Shown piece by piece: positions 44,466 to 54,220 of a stretch of 64,000 nt of DNA (its first letter is position 1; every line of letters starts with the position of its first letter). The notes below the pieces were generated by a model. The model was not told where the DNA came from. It searched no databases and saw only the letters and a program-made list of their open reading frames with translations. A program made the translations under genes and the position numbers. The stretch is from Galbibacter sp035306585 (GTDB taxonomy: Bacteria > Bacteroidota > Bacteroidia > Flavobacteriales > Flavobacteriaceae), in assembly GCF_035306585.1 (NCBI RefSeq), contig NZ_DATGNU010000051.1, forward strand, positions 5,298 to 69,297, written 5' to 3'.

Positions 44466-46574
44466 ATGCAAAGCTTCAGATCAGAGATCGAGAATCCATT
44501 TGTTTCGCAAGAGATCATTGAATTAGACCGTAAGATTCGATTGTTCCGTAATGAGAAAATGGATGAAGACAAGTTTAAGAGCTTACGCTTGGCCAGAGGG
44601 ATCTATGGACAACGTCAGCCTGGGGTGCAAATGGTGAGAATTAAATTGCCCTTTGGACGTGTAACAGGGGATCAATTGTTGCGTATATGTGATGTCTCCG
44701 ATGAGTATTCAAGAGGAAGGTTACACATTACTACACGTCAGGATATTCAGATTCACTATGTGAGTTTGGATAGAACTCCTGAGCTGTGGAATGAATTAGA
44801 CAAAGATGATGTGACCATCCGTGAGGCCTGTGGTAATACCGTAAGAAACATCACAGGGAGTCCAGAAGCTGGAATAGATCCTGAGGAGCCATTTGATATT
44901 ACACCTTACGCGCATGCTACCTTTAAGTACTTGCTGCGTAATCCTATGAATCAGGAAATGGGAAGAAAGTTTAAAATTTCGTTCTCTTCCTCGGACCGAG
45001 ATACTGCATTGTCATACATTCACGATGTGGGATTGATTGCGAAAATAAAAGATGGACAAAAAGGTTTTAAGGTAATCGTTGGTGGGGGGCTTGGATCCCA
45101 ACCTAGATCAGCGGAGCTTGTACACGACTTTTTGCCAACAGATCAAATTATACCCTTTATAGAGGGCGTTATTCGTGTTTTCGATCGTTACGGGGAACGT
45201 TCTAAACGAATGAAAGCTCGAATGAAATTTTTAATAAAAGATATTGGACTGGAAGCGTTTTTAGACTTAGTTGAAAAAGAAAAATTAGCACTAGCGTACC
45301 AGTCCTACCCTATTAGCGAAGAAGGTTTTGAATTTGACCGCTCAGTGGTTGATGGCATTAAAGTGCCTAAGATTGACATTAAAGATGTCGAAGGTTACCA
45401 GCAATGGCTCAAGCACAATGTGTTTGATCAAAAACAAGCTGGCTTACATTCCATAGGTATTAAGGTGCGTTTGGGGGATTTCTATACACCTCAAGCAAGA
45501 AAACTTGCCAATCTTATTAAAGAATATGCCGCCAATGAGCTTCGATTTACCCTTCGACAGGATATTCTTTTACGTCACGTAAAGACTGAACTACTTCCTT
45601 TGTTTTACCTGGAGCTTAAAGAACTTGGTTTTACGGAAATAGGCTTTAATGCAACATCTGACATTACTGCATGTCCAGGTACAGATACATGTAACTTAGG
45701 AATTGCAAGTAGTACTGGGATTGCCGATGTTTTAGAAGATGTGATTGATAAAGAATATCCTCAATATAAAAACAACCGTGATATTTATATTAAAATTAGC
45801 GGATGTATGAATGCCTGTGGACAACACAATATGGCTCACATTGGTTTTCAAGGGATGACTATGAGAACCCCTGATAAGCGAGTAGCACCCGCTTTGCAGG
45901 TGTTGCTTGGAGGAGGGGCTCTTGGAAATGGAGAAGGAAGATTTGCGGATAAAGTCGTGAAAATACCTTCCAAGCGAGGTCCACAAGCACTTCGTTTGAT
46001 TCTTGATGATTACCAGAAAAACAAACAAGAGGGGGAGAACTTTATGAATTATTACGATCGTAAAGAACAAACCTATTTTTACGATTACCTAAAACATTTA
46101 TCGAGCGCGGAAGATCTTACCGCTGAGGATTTTGTGGATTGGGGTAATGTAGAGAAATACGAACAGAAAATCGGAGTAGGAGAATGTGCAGGGGTTGTAA
46201 TTGACCTGGTAGCAACCCTTCTTCTGGAGAGTGAAGAGAAAACAGATAAAGCACTCGTCTCATGGGAAGAAGGAAATTGGGCTCATAGTATCTATAACTC
46301 CTATTCCTCTATGATCAATACTGCTAAGGCGTTATTGATTAGTGAAAATAAAAAAACCAACACCCAAGTAGAAATTATAAATCAGTTTGAAGAATTATTT
46401 GTCGCAAACGGGAGAATTTCATTAAACACCACAACCTTTCCTGATTACGTTTATCAGATTAATAGGAATAAACCCTCTAAGGAATTCGCAAAATTGTATA
46501 TGGAGGATGCTAAGGCATTCTATGAAAAAGCAAAGGCCTTTAGAACATTAGAATTAGCAGATGCAGACAAATAA
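44466..46574 (+). CDS. Siroheme sulfite/nitrite reductase with C-terminal HEPN-like domain
   Basis: 702 residues. Two ferredoxin-like half-domains and two siroheme/4Fe-4S halves occupy about residues 1-540. The cluster ligands are CPGTDTC (about 402-408) and GCMNACGQHN (about 447-451). QPGVQMVRIKLPFGRVTG and RGRLHITTRQDIQIHY bind siroheme. The last 150 residues (ESEEKTDKALVSWEEGNWAHSIYNSYSSMINTAKALLI onward in content) are helical and HEPN-like, not part of standard CysI. With siroheme genes and methionine genes adjacent, reduction of sulfite to sulfide is the likely role; nitrite reduction is the alternative. It overlaps cobA by 14 nt. Confidence 0.88.
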   Translation: MQSFRSEIENPFVSQEIIELDRKIRLFRNEKMDEDKFKSLRLARGIYGQRQPGVQMVRIKLPFGRVTGDQLLRICDVSDEYSRGRLHITTRQDIQIHYVSLDRTPELWNELDKDDVTIREACGNTVRNITGSPEAGIDPEEPFDITPYAHATFKYLLRNPMNQEMGRKFKISFSSSDRDTALSYIHDVGLIAKIKDGQKGFKVIVGGGLGSQPRSAELVHDFLPTDQIIPFIEGVIRVFDRYGERSKRMKARMKFLIKDIGLEAFLDLVEKEKLALAYQSYPISEEGFEFDRSVVDGIKVPKIDIKDVEGYQQWLKHNVFDQKQAGLHSIGIKVRLGDFYTPQARKLANLIKEYAANELRFTLRQDILLRHVKTELLPLFYLELKELGFTEIGFNATSDITACPGTDTCNLGIASSTGIADVLEDVIDKEYPQYKNNRDIYIKISGCMNACGQHNMAHIGFQGMTMRTPDKRVAPALQVLLGGGALGNGEGRFADKVVKIPSKRGPQALRLILDDYQKNKQEGENFMNYYDRKEQTYFYDYLKHLSSAEDLTAEDFVDWGNVEKYEQKIGVGECAGVVIDLVATLLLESEEKTDKALVSWEEGNWAHSIYNSYSSMINTAKALLISENKKTNTQVEIINQFEELFVANGRISLNTTTFPDYVYQINRNKPSKEFAKLYMEDAKAFYEKAKAFRTLELADADK

Positions 46575-47322
46575 CCAACCAAAACTGACCTTAATAGGGG
46601 CAGGTCCGGGCGATCCGGATTTGCTTACTGTTAAGGGTATGAAAACTTTACAGACCGCTGATGTAGTCTTATATGACGCACTGGTGAATCCAAAGCTTTT
46701 GGAGTACGCCCCTCAAGCCGAGTGTATCTTTGTTGGTAAACGAAAGGGTTGCTATGCCTATCAACAGGATCAAATTAATGAGCTTATTGTAAGTCGCGCC
46801 AAGTCCCATGGACATGTGGTACGGCTAAAAGGCGGCGATCCATTTGTATTTGGAAGAGGATCCGAGGAATTAGAATTTGCCTTATCAAAAGGGATAGTTA
46901 CAGAATTTATTCCTGGTATATCCTCGGCACTAGCCGTACCAGCCTCGCAAAATATTCCTCTTACCCAAAGAGGAATATCAGAGAGTTTTTGGGTCATCAC
47001 CGGTACCACCAAAGAGCATAAACTCTCAAAAGATGTGGCTATGGCAGCAAAGTCTAACGCCACAGTTATCATACTGATGGGGATGAGCAAATTGGGCGAA
47101 ATTGTAAGCTTATTTAAAAATCAGCAAAAGGATCAAATGCCTGTGGCGATCATTCAAAATGGTACCACGACCTACGAACAAATTGGAATTGGAACAGTAG
47201 CGACCATCGAAAACGTGGTAAGCGAAAAAGGCTTGAGTAATCCTGCTATTATTGTGATCGGTGAGGTGGTAAGAGAGCGAGAAATATTATTGAAAGTAAA
47301 ACAAAAGGTTGAGGCGGTTTAA
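46561..47322 (+). CDS. cobA: Uroporphyrinogen-III C-methyltransferase (SUMT)
   Basis: 253 residues. Makes precorrin-2 from uroporphyrinogen III with two SAM molecules, the first step to siroheme. Signatures: LIGAGPGDPDLLTVKG, ADVVLYDALVNP, VVRLKGGDPFVFGRGSEE and PGISSALAVPA. The start overlaps the sulfite reductase gene, so expression is coupled to that of the siroheme enzyme. It precedes the precorrin-2 dehydrogenase gene by 18 nt. Confidence 0.96.
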   Translation: MQTNNQPKLTLIGAGPGDPDLLTVKGMKTLQTADVVLYDALVNPKLLEYAPQAECIFVGKRKGCYAYQQDQINELIVSRAKSHGHVVRLKGGDPFVFGRGSEELEFALSKGIVTEFIPGISSALAVPASQNIPLTQRGISESFWVITGTTKEHKLSKDVAMAAKSNATVIILMGMSKLGEIVSLFKNQQKDQMPVAIIQNGTTTYEQIGIGTVATIENVVSEKGLSNPAIIVIGEVVREREILLKVKQKVEAV

Positions 47323-47340
47323 CAGACCGGTGAAGTAGAA

Positions 47341-47928
47341 ATGGAGGAGCGCAACGAATTATATCCGGTATTTTTAAAGGTACACAACTTGGAAACCCTG
47401 ATAGTAGGGGGTGGAAAAGTTGCATTGGAAAAGCTAGGCTTCCTCTTGAAATCCAGTCCAAATGCCAAGGTGCGTCTTGTAGCTCCTTCATTTGACACTC
47501 AGGTCATCGAGATGGCATCGCAGAAGAATTTGAAATTAATACACGATACCTACCACTCAAAGTATCTCAGCGGAGCGCATATTGTTATTGCCACCACGGA
47601 TGATCCAGAGGTCAACATACAGATTTATAAAGATTGTAGAGAAAAAAATATTTTGATCAATGTTGCAGATAATCCGCCTTATTGTGATTTTTATATGGGC
47701 GGGATTGTGACCAAAGGAAATGTGAAAATCGGAATTTCTACTAACGGAAAATCACCGACAACCGCAAAAAGACTTCGACAATTCTTCGAAGAGGTTATCC
47801 CAGATAATATCGATGAATTAGTCAAGAATTTAAATAGCTATAGAAAAACCATCAAAGGAGATTTTGGGGAAAAAGTTGAGAAACTAAATGAGTTTACCAA
47901 AAGTTTAGTTTCTAAATCAGAAAAGTGA
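47341..47928 (+). CDS. Precorrin-2 dehydrogenase / sirohydrochlorin ferrochelatase (Met8/CysG-N type)
   Basis: 195 residues. NAD-binding motif IVGGGKVALEKLGFLL near residue 20, then the conserved NVADNPPYCDFYMGGIVTKGNVKIGISTNGKSP region of CysG N-terminal domains. It oxidises precorrin-2 to sirohydrochlorin and may also insert iron to make siroheme. Separate from the methyltransferase here, unlike the fused enterobacterial CysG. Confidence 0.93.
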   Translation: MEERNELYPVFLKVHNLETLIVGGGKVALEKLGFLLKSSPNAKVRLVAPSFDTQVIEMASQKNLKLIHDTYHSKYLSGAHIVIATTDDPEVNIQIYKDCREKNILINVADNPPYCDFYMGGIVTKGNVKIGISTNGKSPTTAKRLRQFFEEVIPDNIDELVKNLNSYRKTIKGDFGEKVEKLNEFTKSLVSKSEK

Positions 47929-47978
47929 AAAAGAAAAAACAATGTTAGGCTTAGAAAAGCACTAAAACACACCTGGTT

Positions 47979-49034
47979 ATGATTAAAACAGACATATTAA
48001 TTATCGGAGCTGGACCTACGGGACTCTTTACGGTCTTTGAGGCAGGATTGTTGAAGCTCAAGTGTCATTTAATTGATGCTCTACCACAACCTGGGGGACA
48101 GTGTTCGGAGATTTATCCTAAAAAACCCATTTACGATATTCCAGCATATCCAGAGATTCTCGCTGGAGATTTGGTGAAGAATTTGCTGGAGCAGATTCAG
48201 TCATTTAATGCGGGTTATACCCTGGGTGAGCGCGCAGAGACCTTGGATAAATTGGAAGATGGGACTTTTATTGTGACCACCAATAAAGGGACCAAGCACC
48301 ATGCTCCCGTAGTGGTGATCGCTGGTGGCCTAGGAAGTTTTGAACCTAGAAAACCACAACTGGGAAACATCGACAAATTTGAAGACAAAGGGATTTCTTA
48401 TATGATAAAAGATCCGCAGGTATTCAGAGATAAAAAAGTACTCATCGCTGGAGGGGGAGATTCTGCCTTAGATTGGTCTATATTTTTGGCGGATGTGGCC
48501 TCAGAGGTTTATCTAGTACACCGCAGAAATGAATTTAGAGGTGCCCTGGATTCTGTAGAAAAAGTAGCAGAACTATCTAAGAAAGGGAAGATCGAACTCA
48601 TTACCGAAGCGGAGGTGACCCAATTACACGGTGATCAGCACTTAGAAGCCCTGACTGTAAAACATCTTAAAAATGGGGAGTCTTATATTGAGGTGGATCA
48701 TTTTATTCCGCTCTTTGGATTATCGCCAAAGCTTGGGCCATTAGGCGATTGGGGCTTGGAGATTGAAAAAAATGCCATTAAGGTTGATAATTCCTATGAT
48801 TATCAAACCAATATACCAGGGGTGTATGCTATTGGAGATGTGAACACCTACCCTGGAAAATTAAAATTAATTCTCTCTGGATTTCATGAGGCTGCAGTGA
48901 TGTGTCAGAGTGCTTATCAGCGAATTTTCCCTGATAAGAAATACATCATGAAATACACCACTGTAGGTGGGGTAGAAGGGTTTGATGGAACCAAAAAAGA
49001 AGCCAAAAAGGAAGTGGTTAAAAGTATCGTTTAA
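47979..49034 (+). CDS. Ferredoxin-NADP reductase, thioredoxin-reductase-like type
   Basis: 351 residues. FAD motif IIGAGPTGLFTVFEAGLL, IDALPQPGGQC and IYDIPAYPEI, NADPH motif IAGGGDSALDWSIFL, and a closing FAD region VYAIGDVNTYPGKLKLILSGFHEA. The CxxC redox pair of true thioredoxin reductase is absent, which with the C-terminal extension places it among the YumC-like ferredoxin-NADP reductases. It probably supplies electrons, through ferredoxin, to the sulfite reductase of the same operon. Confidence 0.9.
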   Translation: MIKTDILIIGAGPTGLFTVFEAGLLKLKCHLIDALPQPGGQCSEIYPKKPIYDIPAYPEILAGDLVKNLLEQIQSFNAGYTLGERAETLDKLEDGTFIVTTNKGTKHHAPVVVIAGGLGSFEPRKPQLGNIDKFEDKGISYMIKDPQVFRDKKVLIAGGGDSALDWSIFLADVASEVYLVHRRNEFRGALDSVEKVAELSKKGKIELITEAEVTQLHGDQHLEALTVKHLKNGESYIEVDHFIPLFGLSPKLGPLGDWGLEIEKNAIKVDNSYDYQTNIPGVYAIGDVNTYPGKLKLILSGFHEAAVMCQSAYQRIFPDKKYIMKYTTVGGVEGFDGTKKEAKKEVVKSIV

Positions 49035-49058
49035 CCCACCCGATATAGTAATAAATTC

Positions 49059-49097
49059 ATAGGGTATATTAAGGTTGTTTTACTTAATATACCCTAT
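49059..49097 (+). terminator. Terminator of the sulfite reductase-siroheme operon
   Basis: Perfect 15-bp arms ATAGGGTATATTAAG / CTTAATATACCCTAT around a 9-nt loop, followed by AAGTTTTAT, 25 nt after the stop. Confidence 0.85.
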
Positions 49098-49143
49098 AAG
49101 TTTTATAGTGGTTAAAGCGCAGTGGTTTTAAATCAGGCTCAGC

Positions 49144-49174
49144 TTGTTTACCACTAAAATCTACGTTATATTTG
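49144..49174 (+). promoter_or_regulatory. Promoter of the metH-metF operon
   Basis: TTG (49144-49146), 20-nt spacer, TATATTTG (49167-49174): a full match to the Bacteroidota -33/-7 consensus. The predicted start near 49181 lies about 24 nt before the riboswitch. Confidence 0.75.
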
Positions 49175-49204
49175 CAGCTTATAAGTTCCTTAATTGTACT
49201 GTGT

Positions 49205-49317
49205 GTTATCAAGAAAGGTGAAGGGATAGACCCGTAGAAGCCTTAGCAACCCTTTTATTTTCGATGGAAAATTAGAGAAGGTGCTACGTTCTACCACATG
49301 TATAGTGGAAAGATAAC
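49205..49317 (+). ncRNA. SAM-I (S-box) riboswitch controlling metH-metF
   Basis: P1 is GTTATC (49205-49210) with GATAAC (49312-49317). The core is ATCAAGAAAGGTGAAGGGAT, GAAGCCTTAGCAACCC and GAAGGTGCTACGTTCTACC. A pyrimidine-rich tract with eight T residues follows closely (about 49325-49340) and may belong to the termination platform. It lies 112 nt before the first metH ORF. Confidence 0.95.
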
Positions 49318-49429
49318 TAAAAGACTTTTCTTTTTTTTCTTGATACTTACCGCATAATACACACGACCTTTTTTAAATAAAAATAAAAGGGACACGTAAA
49401 TATATCGAATAATTATTAACAGAAATGAT

Positions 49430-50443
49430 ATGAAAAAGGATATTGAAAAGGCGTTAGAAAAACGAATCTTGGTATTAGATGGCGCAATGGGAACCATGCT
49501 GCAGCGTTACAAATTTACCGAGGAAGATTTTCGTGGCGAGCGATTTAAAACCTTTGAATATCCACTTCAAGGAAATAACGACCTTCTATCGATTACCCAA
49601 CCCCAGGCTATTGCTGAGATACACGCCAAGTATTTTGAGGCGGGTGCTGATATTGTTGAAACCAACACCTTCTCTAGTACTCGTATTGGAATGGCCGATT
49701 ACCACATGGAGGATTTGGTGTATGAACTGAATTTCGAATCTGCAAAAATTGCAAGAAAGGTAGCAGATGAGTTCACTGCAAAGCAGCCGGACAAACCTCG
49801 TTTTGTCGCTGGTGCAATGGGTCCTACGAATCGTACGGCAAGTATGTCACCTGATGTCAATGATCCAGGCTTTCGAGCAATATCCTTTGATGAACTGCGC
49901 TTGGCTTATACCGAGCAAATCGAAGGCTTGATTGATGGAGGAGTAGATCTGTTACTAGTTGAAACCATCTTTGACACCCTAAATGCCAAGGCAGCATTGT
50001 TTGCCATAGAAGAGGTTAAAGACGCTCGCGGTATAGACGTCCCTATTATGGTTAGTGGAACAATTACCGATGCCTCTGGGAGAACACTTTCAGGTCAGAC
50101 AGCGGAAGCTTTTTTAATTAGCATTTCCCATATACCCTTACTGAGTGTAGGGTTTAATTGTGCTCTTGGAGCAGATCAATTACTTCCTTATGTTAAGCGA
50201 TTATCCGATCAATCACCATTTTATATCTCAGCTTATCCGAATGCTGGGCTACCGAATCACTTTGGGGAGTACGACCAAACTGCAGAAGAAATGCAAAGCT
50301 TGGTTCGAAAATACCTCGAAGAGCGCGTGGTAAATATTATAGGTGGTTGTTGTGGAACGACCCCAGAACATATTGGCTTAATTGCTGAATTCGCTGCGGA
50401 GTTCAGCCCTAGAAAGCTACCCAATACAAGTCTGGCGAATTAA
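49430..50443 (+). CDS. metH: Methionine synthase, homocysteine-binding module (split MetH, N-terminal part)
   Basis: 337 residues, only the homocysteine S-methyltransferase domain. ILVLDGAMGTMLQRY opens the barrel; zinc ligands are in GFNCALGADQ (about 244) and GGCCGTTPEH (about 306-307). In E. coli this is the first module of a 1227-residue MetH; here the other modules are on the next ORF, 42 nt downstream. The two proteins must associate to transfer the methyl group from cobalamin to homocysteine. Under the SAM-I riboswitch. Confidence 0.95.
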   Translation: MKKDIEKALEKRILVLDGAMGTMLQRYKFTEEDFRGERFKTFEYPLQGNNDLLSITQPQAIAEIHAKYFEAGADIVETNTFSSTRIGMADYHMEDLVYELNFESAKIARKVADEFTAKQPDKPRFVAGAMGPTNRTASMSPDVNDPGFRAISFDELRLAYTEQIEGLIDGGVDLLLVETIFDTLNAKAALFAIEEVKDARGIDVPIMVSGTITDASGRTLSGQTAEAFLISISHIPLLSVGFNCALGADQLLPYVKRLSDQSPFYISAYPNAGLPNHFGEYDQTAEEMQSLVRKYLEERVVNIIGGCCGTTPEHIGLIAEFAAEFSPRKLPNTSLAN

Positions 50444-50485
50444 AAAGTTATCCCCTAGCATTATTGATCTTTGAAGTAGAAAAAA

Positions 50486-53188
50486 ATGATTGACCAACAA
50501 AATATAGAAGAGCGAAGTAAACGATTGCCTTTGGCATTATCTGGATTAGAGCCATTAATTATTGATGAAAATACAAATTTTGTAAATGTTGGAGAGCGAA
50601 CCAATGTAACAGGATCTCGAAAATTTCTTCGTCTGATTAAGGAAGAGAATTACGACCAGGCTTTGGAAGTTGCCAGGGCACAAGTAGAAGGAGGCGCCCA
50701 AATTATCGATGTCAACATGGATGAAGGGATGCTTGATGGCAAGTACGCCATGGTGAAATTTTTAAATTTAATTGCCGCGGAGCCTGATATTGCAAGAGTT
50801 CCTATAATGATTGATAGCTCCAAATGGGAGATTATTGAGGCGGGATTAAAGGTTGTTCAGGGTAAAGGAATTGTAAATTCAATAAGTTTAAAAGAAGGAG
50901 AGGCTGAATTTATACATCATGCCCAACTCATTAAACGCTACGGGGCAGCAGTCATCGTGATGGCATTTGATGAGGAAGGACAGGCTGATAATTATCAACG
51001 AAGAATCGATATATGTAAACGCTCCTATGACATCCTTGTAAATAAGGTAGGATTCCCGCCACAAGATATTATATTTGACCCTAATATTTTTCCAGTGGGG
51101 ACAGGTATGGAGGAACACCGTCAAAATGCGGTTGATTTTTTCCGTGCTACAAAATGGATAAGGGAGCACTTACCTCATGCACAAATCAGTGGAGGTGTTA
51201 GTAATGTCTCCTTCTCCTTCCGTGGGAACAACACGGTACGTGAGGCAATGAACGCTGCGTTTTTATACCATGGAATTAAAAATGGTATGACCATGGGTAT
51301 TGTCAATCCAGAAATGCTGGAGGTGTATGATCAAATTGATAAAGAGCTTTTAGAGTATATTGAGGATGTGCTTTTAGATCGCCGGGACGATGCAACCGAA
51401 CGCCTATTGGATTATGCCGAGACTGTCCAAGGAAATACCAAAGGGAGCGAGAAACAACAACTCCAGTGGAGAAGTGGTAGTCTTCAAGATCGAATCACTC
51501 ACGCACTGGTTAAAGGAATCCTAGAATTCATTGAGGAAGATGTAGAGGAAGCCCGTCAATTAGCAGACAAGCCTATTGAAGTTATTGAGGTCAATCTGAT
51601 GAAGGGAATGAATGTGGTAGGTGATTTATTCGGTAGTGGAAAGATGTTTTTACCCCAGGTGGTGAAATCGGCTCGAGTGATGAAAAAGGCTGTTGCTTAT
51701 TTACTTCCTTTTATCGAGGCTACCAAGGAGGAAAACTCCAGTTCTGCAGGTAGAATTGTCATGGCTACCGTAAAGGGAGATGTACACGATATTGGTAAAA
51801 ACATTGTAGGAGTAGTATTGGCATGTAATAATTTTGAGATCATAGACCTTGGTGTGATGGTTCCGCCCGAGAAAATTATTCAAACTGCGTTAGATGAAAA
51901 AGCGGATCTAATAGGACTGAGTGGATTAATTACTCCTTCTTTGGATGAGATGGTATACCTGGCCAAGGAATTAGAAAAACTCAATCTAAGCATCCCCGTG
52001 ATGATCGGTGGTGCAACTACCTCTAGAGCGCATACAGCCGTGAAGATTGCTCCAGTGTACTCCAAGACAGTTGTCCATGTGAGTGATGCTTCAAGATCTG
52101 TAAGTGTGGCTAGTAATCTATTAAATCCAAAGATAAATCAGCAGTATAAAGCTGACTTAAAAGAGGAATATGACACAGTAAGAGCAGGGTTTTTGAAACG
52201 AACTCGTATAAAGAATTATTTAACCCTCGAGCAGGCCAGAGCAAATAAGATGCAACTTGATTGGCAGGCGTATGCTGTACCTAAACCCAATTTTATTGGG
52301 GTGAAAGAAATTCAACTCGATTTAAAAGAATTATTGCCTTATATTGATTGGACGCCATTTTTTAGATCCTGGGAGCTACACGGGAAATACCCTAAGATCC
52401 TAACGGATGAACTCGTGGGTGAGGCGGCTACAAAACTCTTTGATGAAGCAACTCAAATGCTCAATCAGCTCATTGAAGAGAAATGGCTTACCGCCAAGGG
52501 GGTATTAGGGATTTTCCCTGCAAATCAGGTCAATGACGATGATATTCAAATTTATTCAGAGAATGGAGAGGAGCTTGAAAAATTCTTGACCCTGCGTCAA
52601 CAATCACAAAAAACAAAAGGGGCACCAAATATTGCACTCGCCGATTTTATTGCTCCTAAAGAAAGTGGACGACAGGATTATATGGGCGCTTTTTGCGTTT
52701 CTACTGGATTTGGTGTAGATGAGATCGCTGATAAATTTGTCAAAAATTTAGATGACTATAATTCCATTATGATCAAAGCCTTAGCGGATCGATTAGCCGA
52801 AGCTTTTGCGGAATATCTCCACAAAAAAGTGCGTACTGAGATATGGGGCTACGATCAAGGCGAACAACTCACCAATGAAGAATTGATTAAAGAATCTTAT
52901 AAAGGAATTCGACCTGCACCAGGGTATCCAGCATGTCCAGATCACCTTGAGAAACGAACCATTTGGAGTTTGTTAAAGGTCCAAGAGCGAATAGGAGTAA
53001 AACTCACCGATAGCTTGGCCATGTGGCCAGCATCTTCTGTATCTGGATATTATTTTGCTCATCCTAAAAGCCGATATTTTGGTTTGGGTAAAATAAAAGA
53101 GGATCAAGTGGCTGATTATGCAAAACGTAGAGGAATCCCTACGGAGGAGGCTGCCAAATGGTTGAGTCCAAATATCGCGGATTCTTAA
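50486..53188 (+). CDS. metH: Cobalamin-dependent methionine synthase, folate/B12/reactivation modules (split MetH)
   Basis: 900 residues. Methyltetrahydrofolate-binding barrel from about residue 25 (NFVNVGERTNVTGSRKF). Cobalamin modules at about 330-580, with the base-off histidine motif DVHDIGKNIVG near 430 and GLSGLITPSLDEM. The C-terminal reactivation domain (about 600-895) carries RPAPGYPACPDH for SAM binding. Together with the preceding ORF it makes the complete enzyme. The usual linker to the homocysteine domain is replaced by a stop, a 42-nt spacer and a new ATG, so this is a stable split rather than a frameshift. Confidence 0.96.
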   Translation: MIDQQNIEERSKRLPLALSGLEPLIIDENTNFVNVGERTNVTGSRKFLRLIKEENYDQALEVARAQVEGGAQIIDVNMDEGMLDGKYAMVKFLNLIAAEPDIARVPIMIDSSKWEIIEAGLKVVQGKGIVNSISLKEGEAEFIHHAQLIKRYGAAVIVMAFDEEGQADNYQRRIDICKRSYDILVNKVGFPPQDIIFDPNIFPVGTGMEEHRQNAVDFFRATKWIREHLPHAQISGGVSNVSFSFRGNNTVREAMNAAFLYHGIKNGMTMGIVNPEMLEVYDQIDKELLEYIEDVLLDRRDDATERLLDYAETVQGNTKGSEKQQLQWRSGSLQDRITHALVKGILEFIEEDVEEARQLADKPIEVIEVNLMKGMNVVGDLFGSGKMFLPQVVKSARVMKKAVAYLLPFIEATKEENSSSAGRIVMATVKGDVHDIGKNIVGVVLACNNFEIIDLGVMVPPEKIIQTALDEKADLIGLSGLITPSLDEMVYLAKELEKLNLSIPVMIGGATTSRAHTAVKIAPVYSKTVVHVSDASRSVSVASNLLNPKINQQYKADLKEEYDTVRAGFLKRTRIKNYLTLEQARANKMQLDWQAYAVPKPNFIGVKEIQLDLKELLPYIDWTPFFRSWELHGKYPKILTDELVGEAATKLFDEATQMLNQLIEEKWLTAKGVLGIFPANQVNDDDIQIYSENGEELEKFLTLRQQSQKTKGAPNIALADFIAPKESGRQDYMGAFCVSTGFGVDEIADKFVKNLDDYNSIMIKALADRLAEAFAEYLHKKVRTEIWGYDQGEQLTNEELIKESYKGIRPAPGYPACPDHLEKRTIWSLLKVQERIGVKLTDSLAMWPASSVSGYYFAHPKSRYFGLGKIKEDQVADYAKRRGIPTEEAAKWLSPNIADS

Positions 53189-53231
53189 AATTCCTTTTCT
53201 TGTCCAATTAGCAAAATCAACAAAAAGTCGC

Positions 53232-54185
53232 ATGAAAATAACAGAACATATTGAAGCTGCTCAAAATAAAACCTTATTCTCATTTGAAATTGTTCCACCA
53301 CAAAAGGGTAAGAATATTCAAGAACTCTACGATAACATAGATCCATTGATGGAGTTTAATCCACCATTTATTGATGTTACTACCTCACGGGAGGAATTTG
53401 TTTATCTTGAAAAGGATGGATTATTTGATCGTAAGATAACCAGAAGTAGACCTGGAACTGTTGGTATCTGTGCGGCAATTAAGCACAAATACAAAGTAGA
53501 TACTGTTCCACATGTCTTATGTGGAGGATTTACAAAGGAAGAAACGGAGTATATGCTGGTGGATTGTCAATATCTTGGTATCCAAAACGTGATGGCTCTT
53601 CGTGGTGATGCCATGAAGCACCAACGGTATTTTGAAGCTACCCCGGGCGGTCACAGCTATGCTTATGAATTGGTGGAGCAAATTAGAAATATGTGTCAAG
53701 GGAAATACCTGCATGAAACCCTAGAGAACTACAATAATAATGAATTTTGCATTGGCGTTGCTGGTTATCCTGAAAAGCATCTGGAGGCACCTTCTTTAGA
53801 GTTTGATCTTAAAAAACTTAAACAAAAAATTGACGCGGGAGCCGATTATATTGTTACTCAGATGTTTTTCGACAACAGCAAGTATTTTGAATTTGTTGAA
53901 AAAGCACGTGAGGCAGGTATCACCGTTCCAATAATTCCAGGGATTAAGCCAATAGCTGTTAAAAAGCACCTACAATTACTGCCGCAAGTATTTAAAATTG
54001 ATCTGCCAGAAGACCTAATTTCGGCGGTGGATAAGTGTAAAAACAATAAAGAAGTACGGCAAGTGGGAGTAGAATGGTGTATCGCTCAGTCCAAAGAACT
54101 AAAAGATGCCGGTGTGCCCGTATTGCATTATTATTCGATGGGTAAATCCGATAACATTAAAAGTATTGCGCAAGCCCTATTTTAA
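53232..54185 (+). CDS. metF: 5,10-methylenetetrahydrofolate reductase
   Basis: 317 residues, FAD-dependent TIM barrel that produces methyltetrahydrofolate for MetH. FSFEIVPPQKGKN near the N-terminus contains the catalytic Glu region; VMALRGDAMK, IGVAGYPEKHLEA and ADYIVTQMFFDN are family motifs. It follows metH by 43 nt within the riboswitch-controlled operon. Confidence 0.97.
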   Translation: MKITEHIEAAQNKTLFSFEIVPPQKGKNIQELYDNIDPLMEFNPPFIDVTTSREEFVYLEKDGLFDRKITRSRPGTVGICAAIKHKYKVDTVPHVLCGGFTKEETEYMLVDCQYLGIQNVMALRGDAMKHQRYFEATPGGHSYAYELVEQIRNMCQGKYLHETLENYNNNEFCIGVAGYPEKHLEAPSLEFDLKKLKQKIDAGADYIVTQMFFDNSKYFEFVEKAREAGITVPIIPGIKPIAVKKHLQLLPQVFKIDLPEDLISAVDKCKNNKEVRQVGVEWCIAQSKELKDAGVPVLHYYSMGKSDNIKSIAQALF

Positions 54186-54220
54186 TTAATAAGGTTATTT
54201 TAGCATTTGAAAATTAAACG

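Noticed and set aside
47979..49034. Thioredoxin reductase
   Set aside because: The CxxC redox motif of thioredoxin reductase is absent; ferredoxin-NADP reductase fits better.
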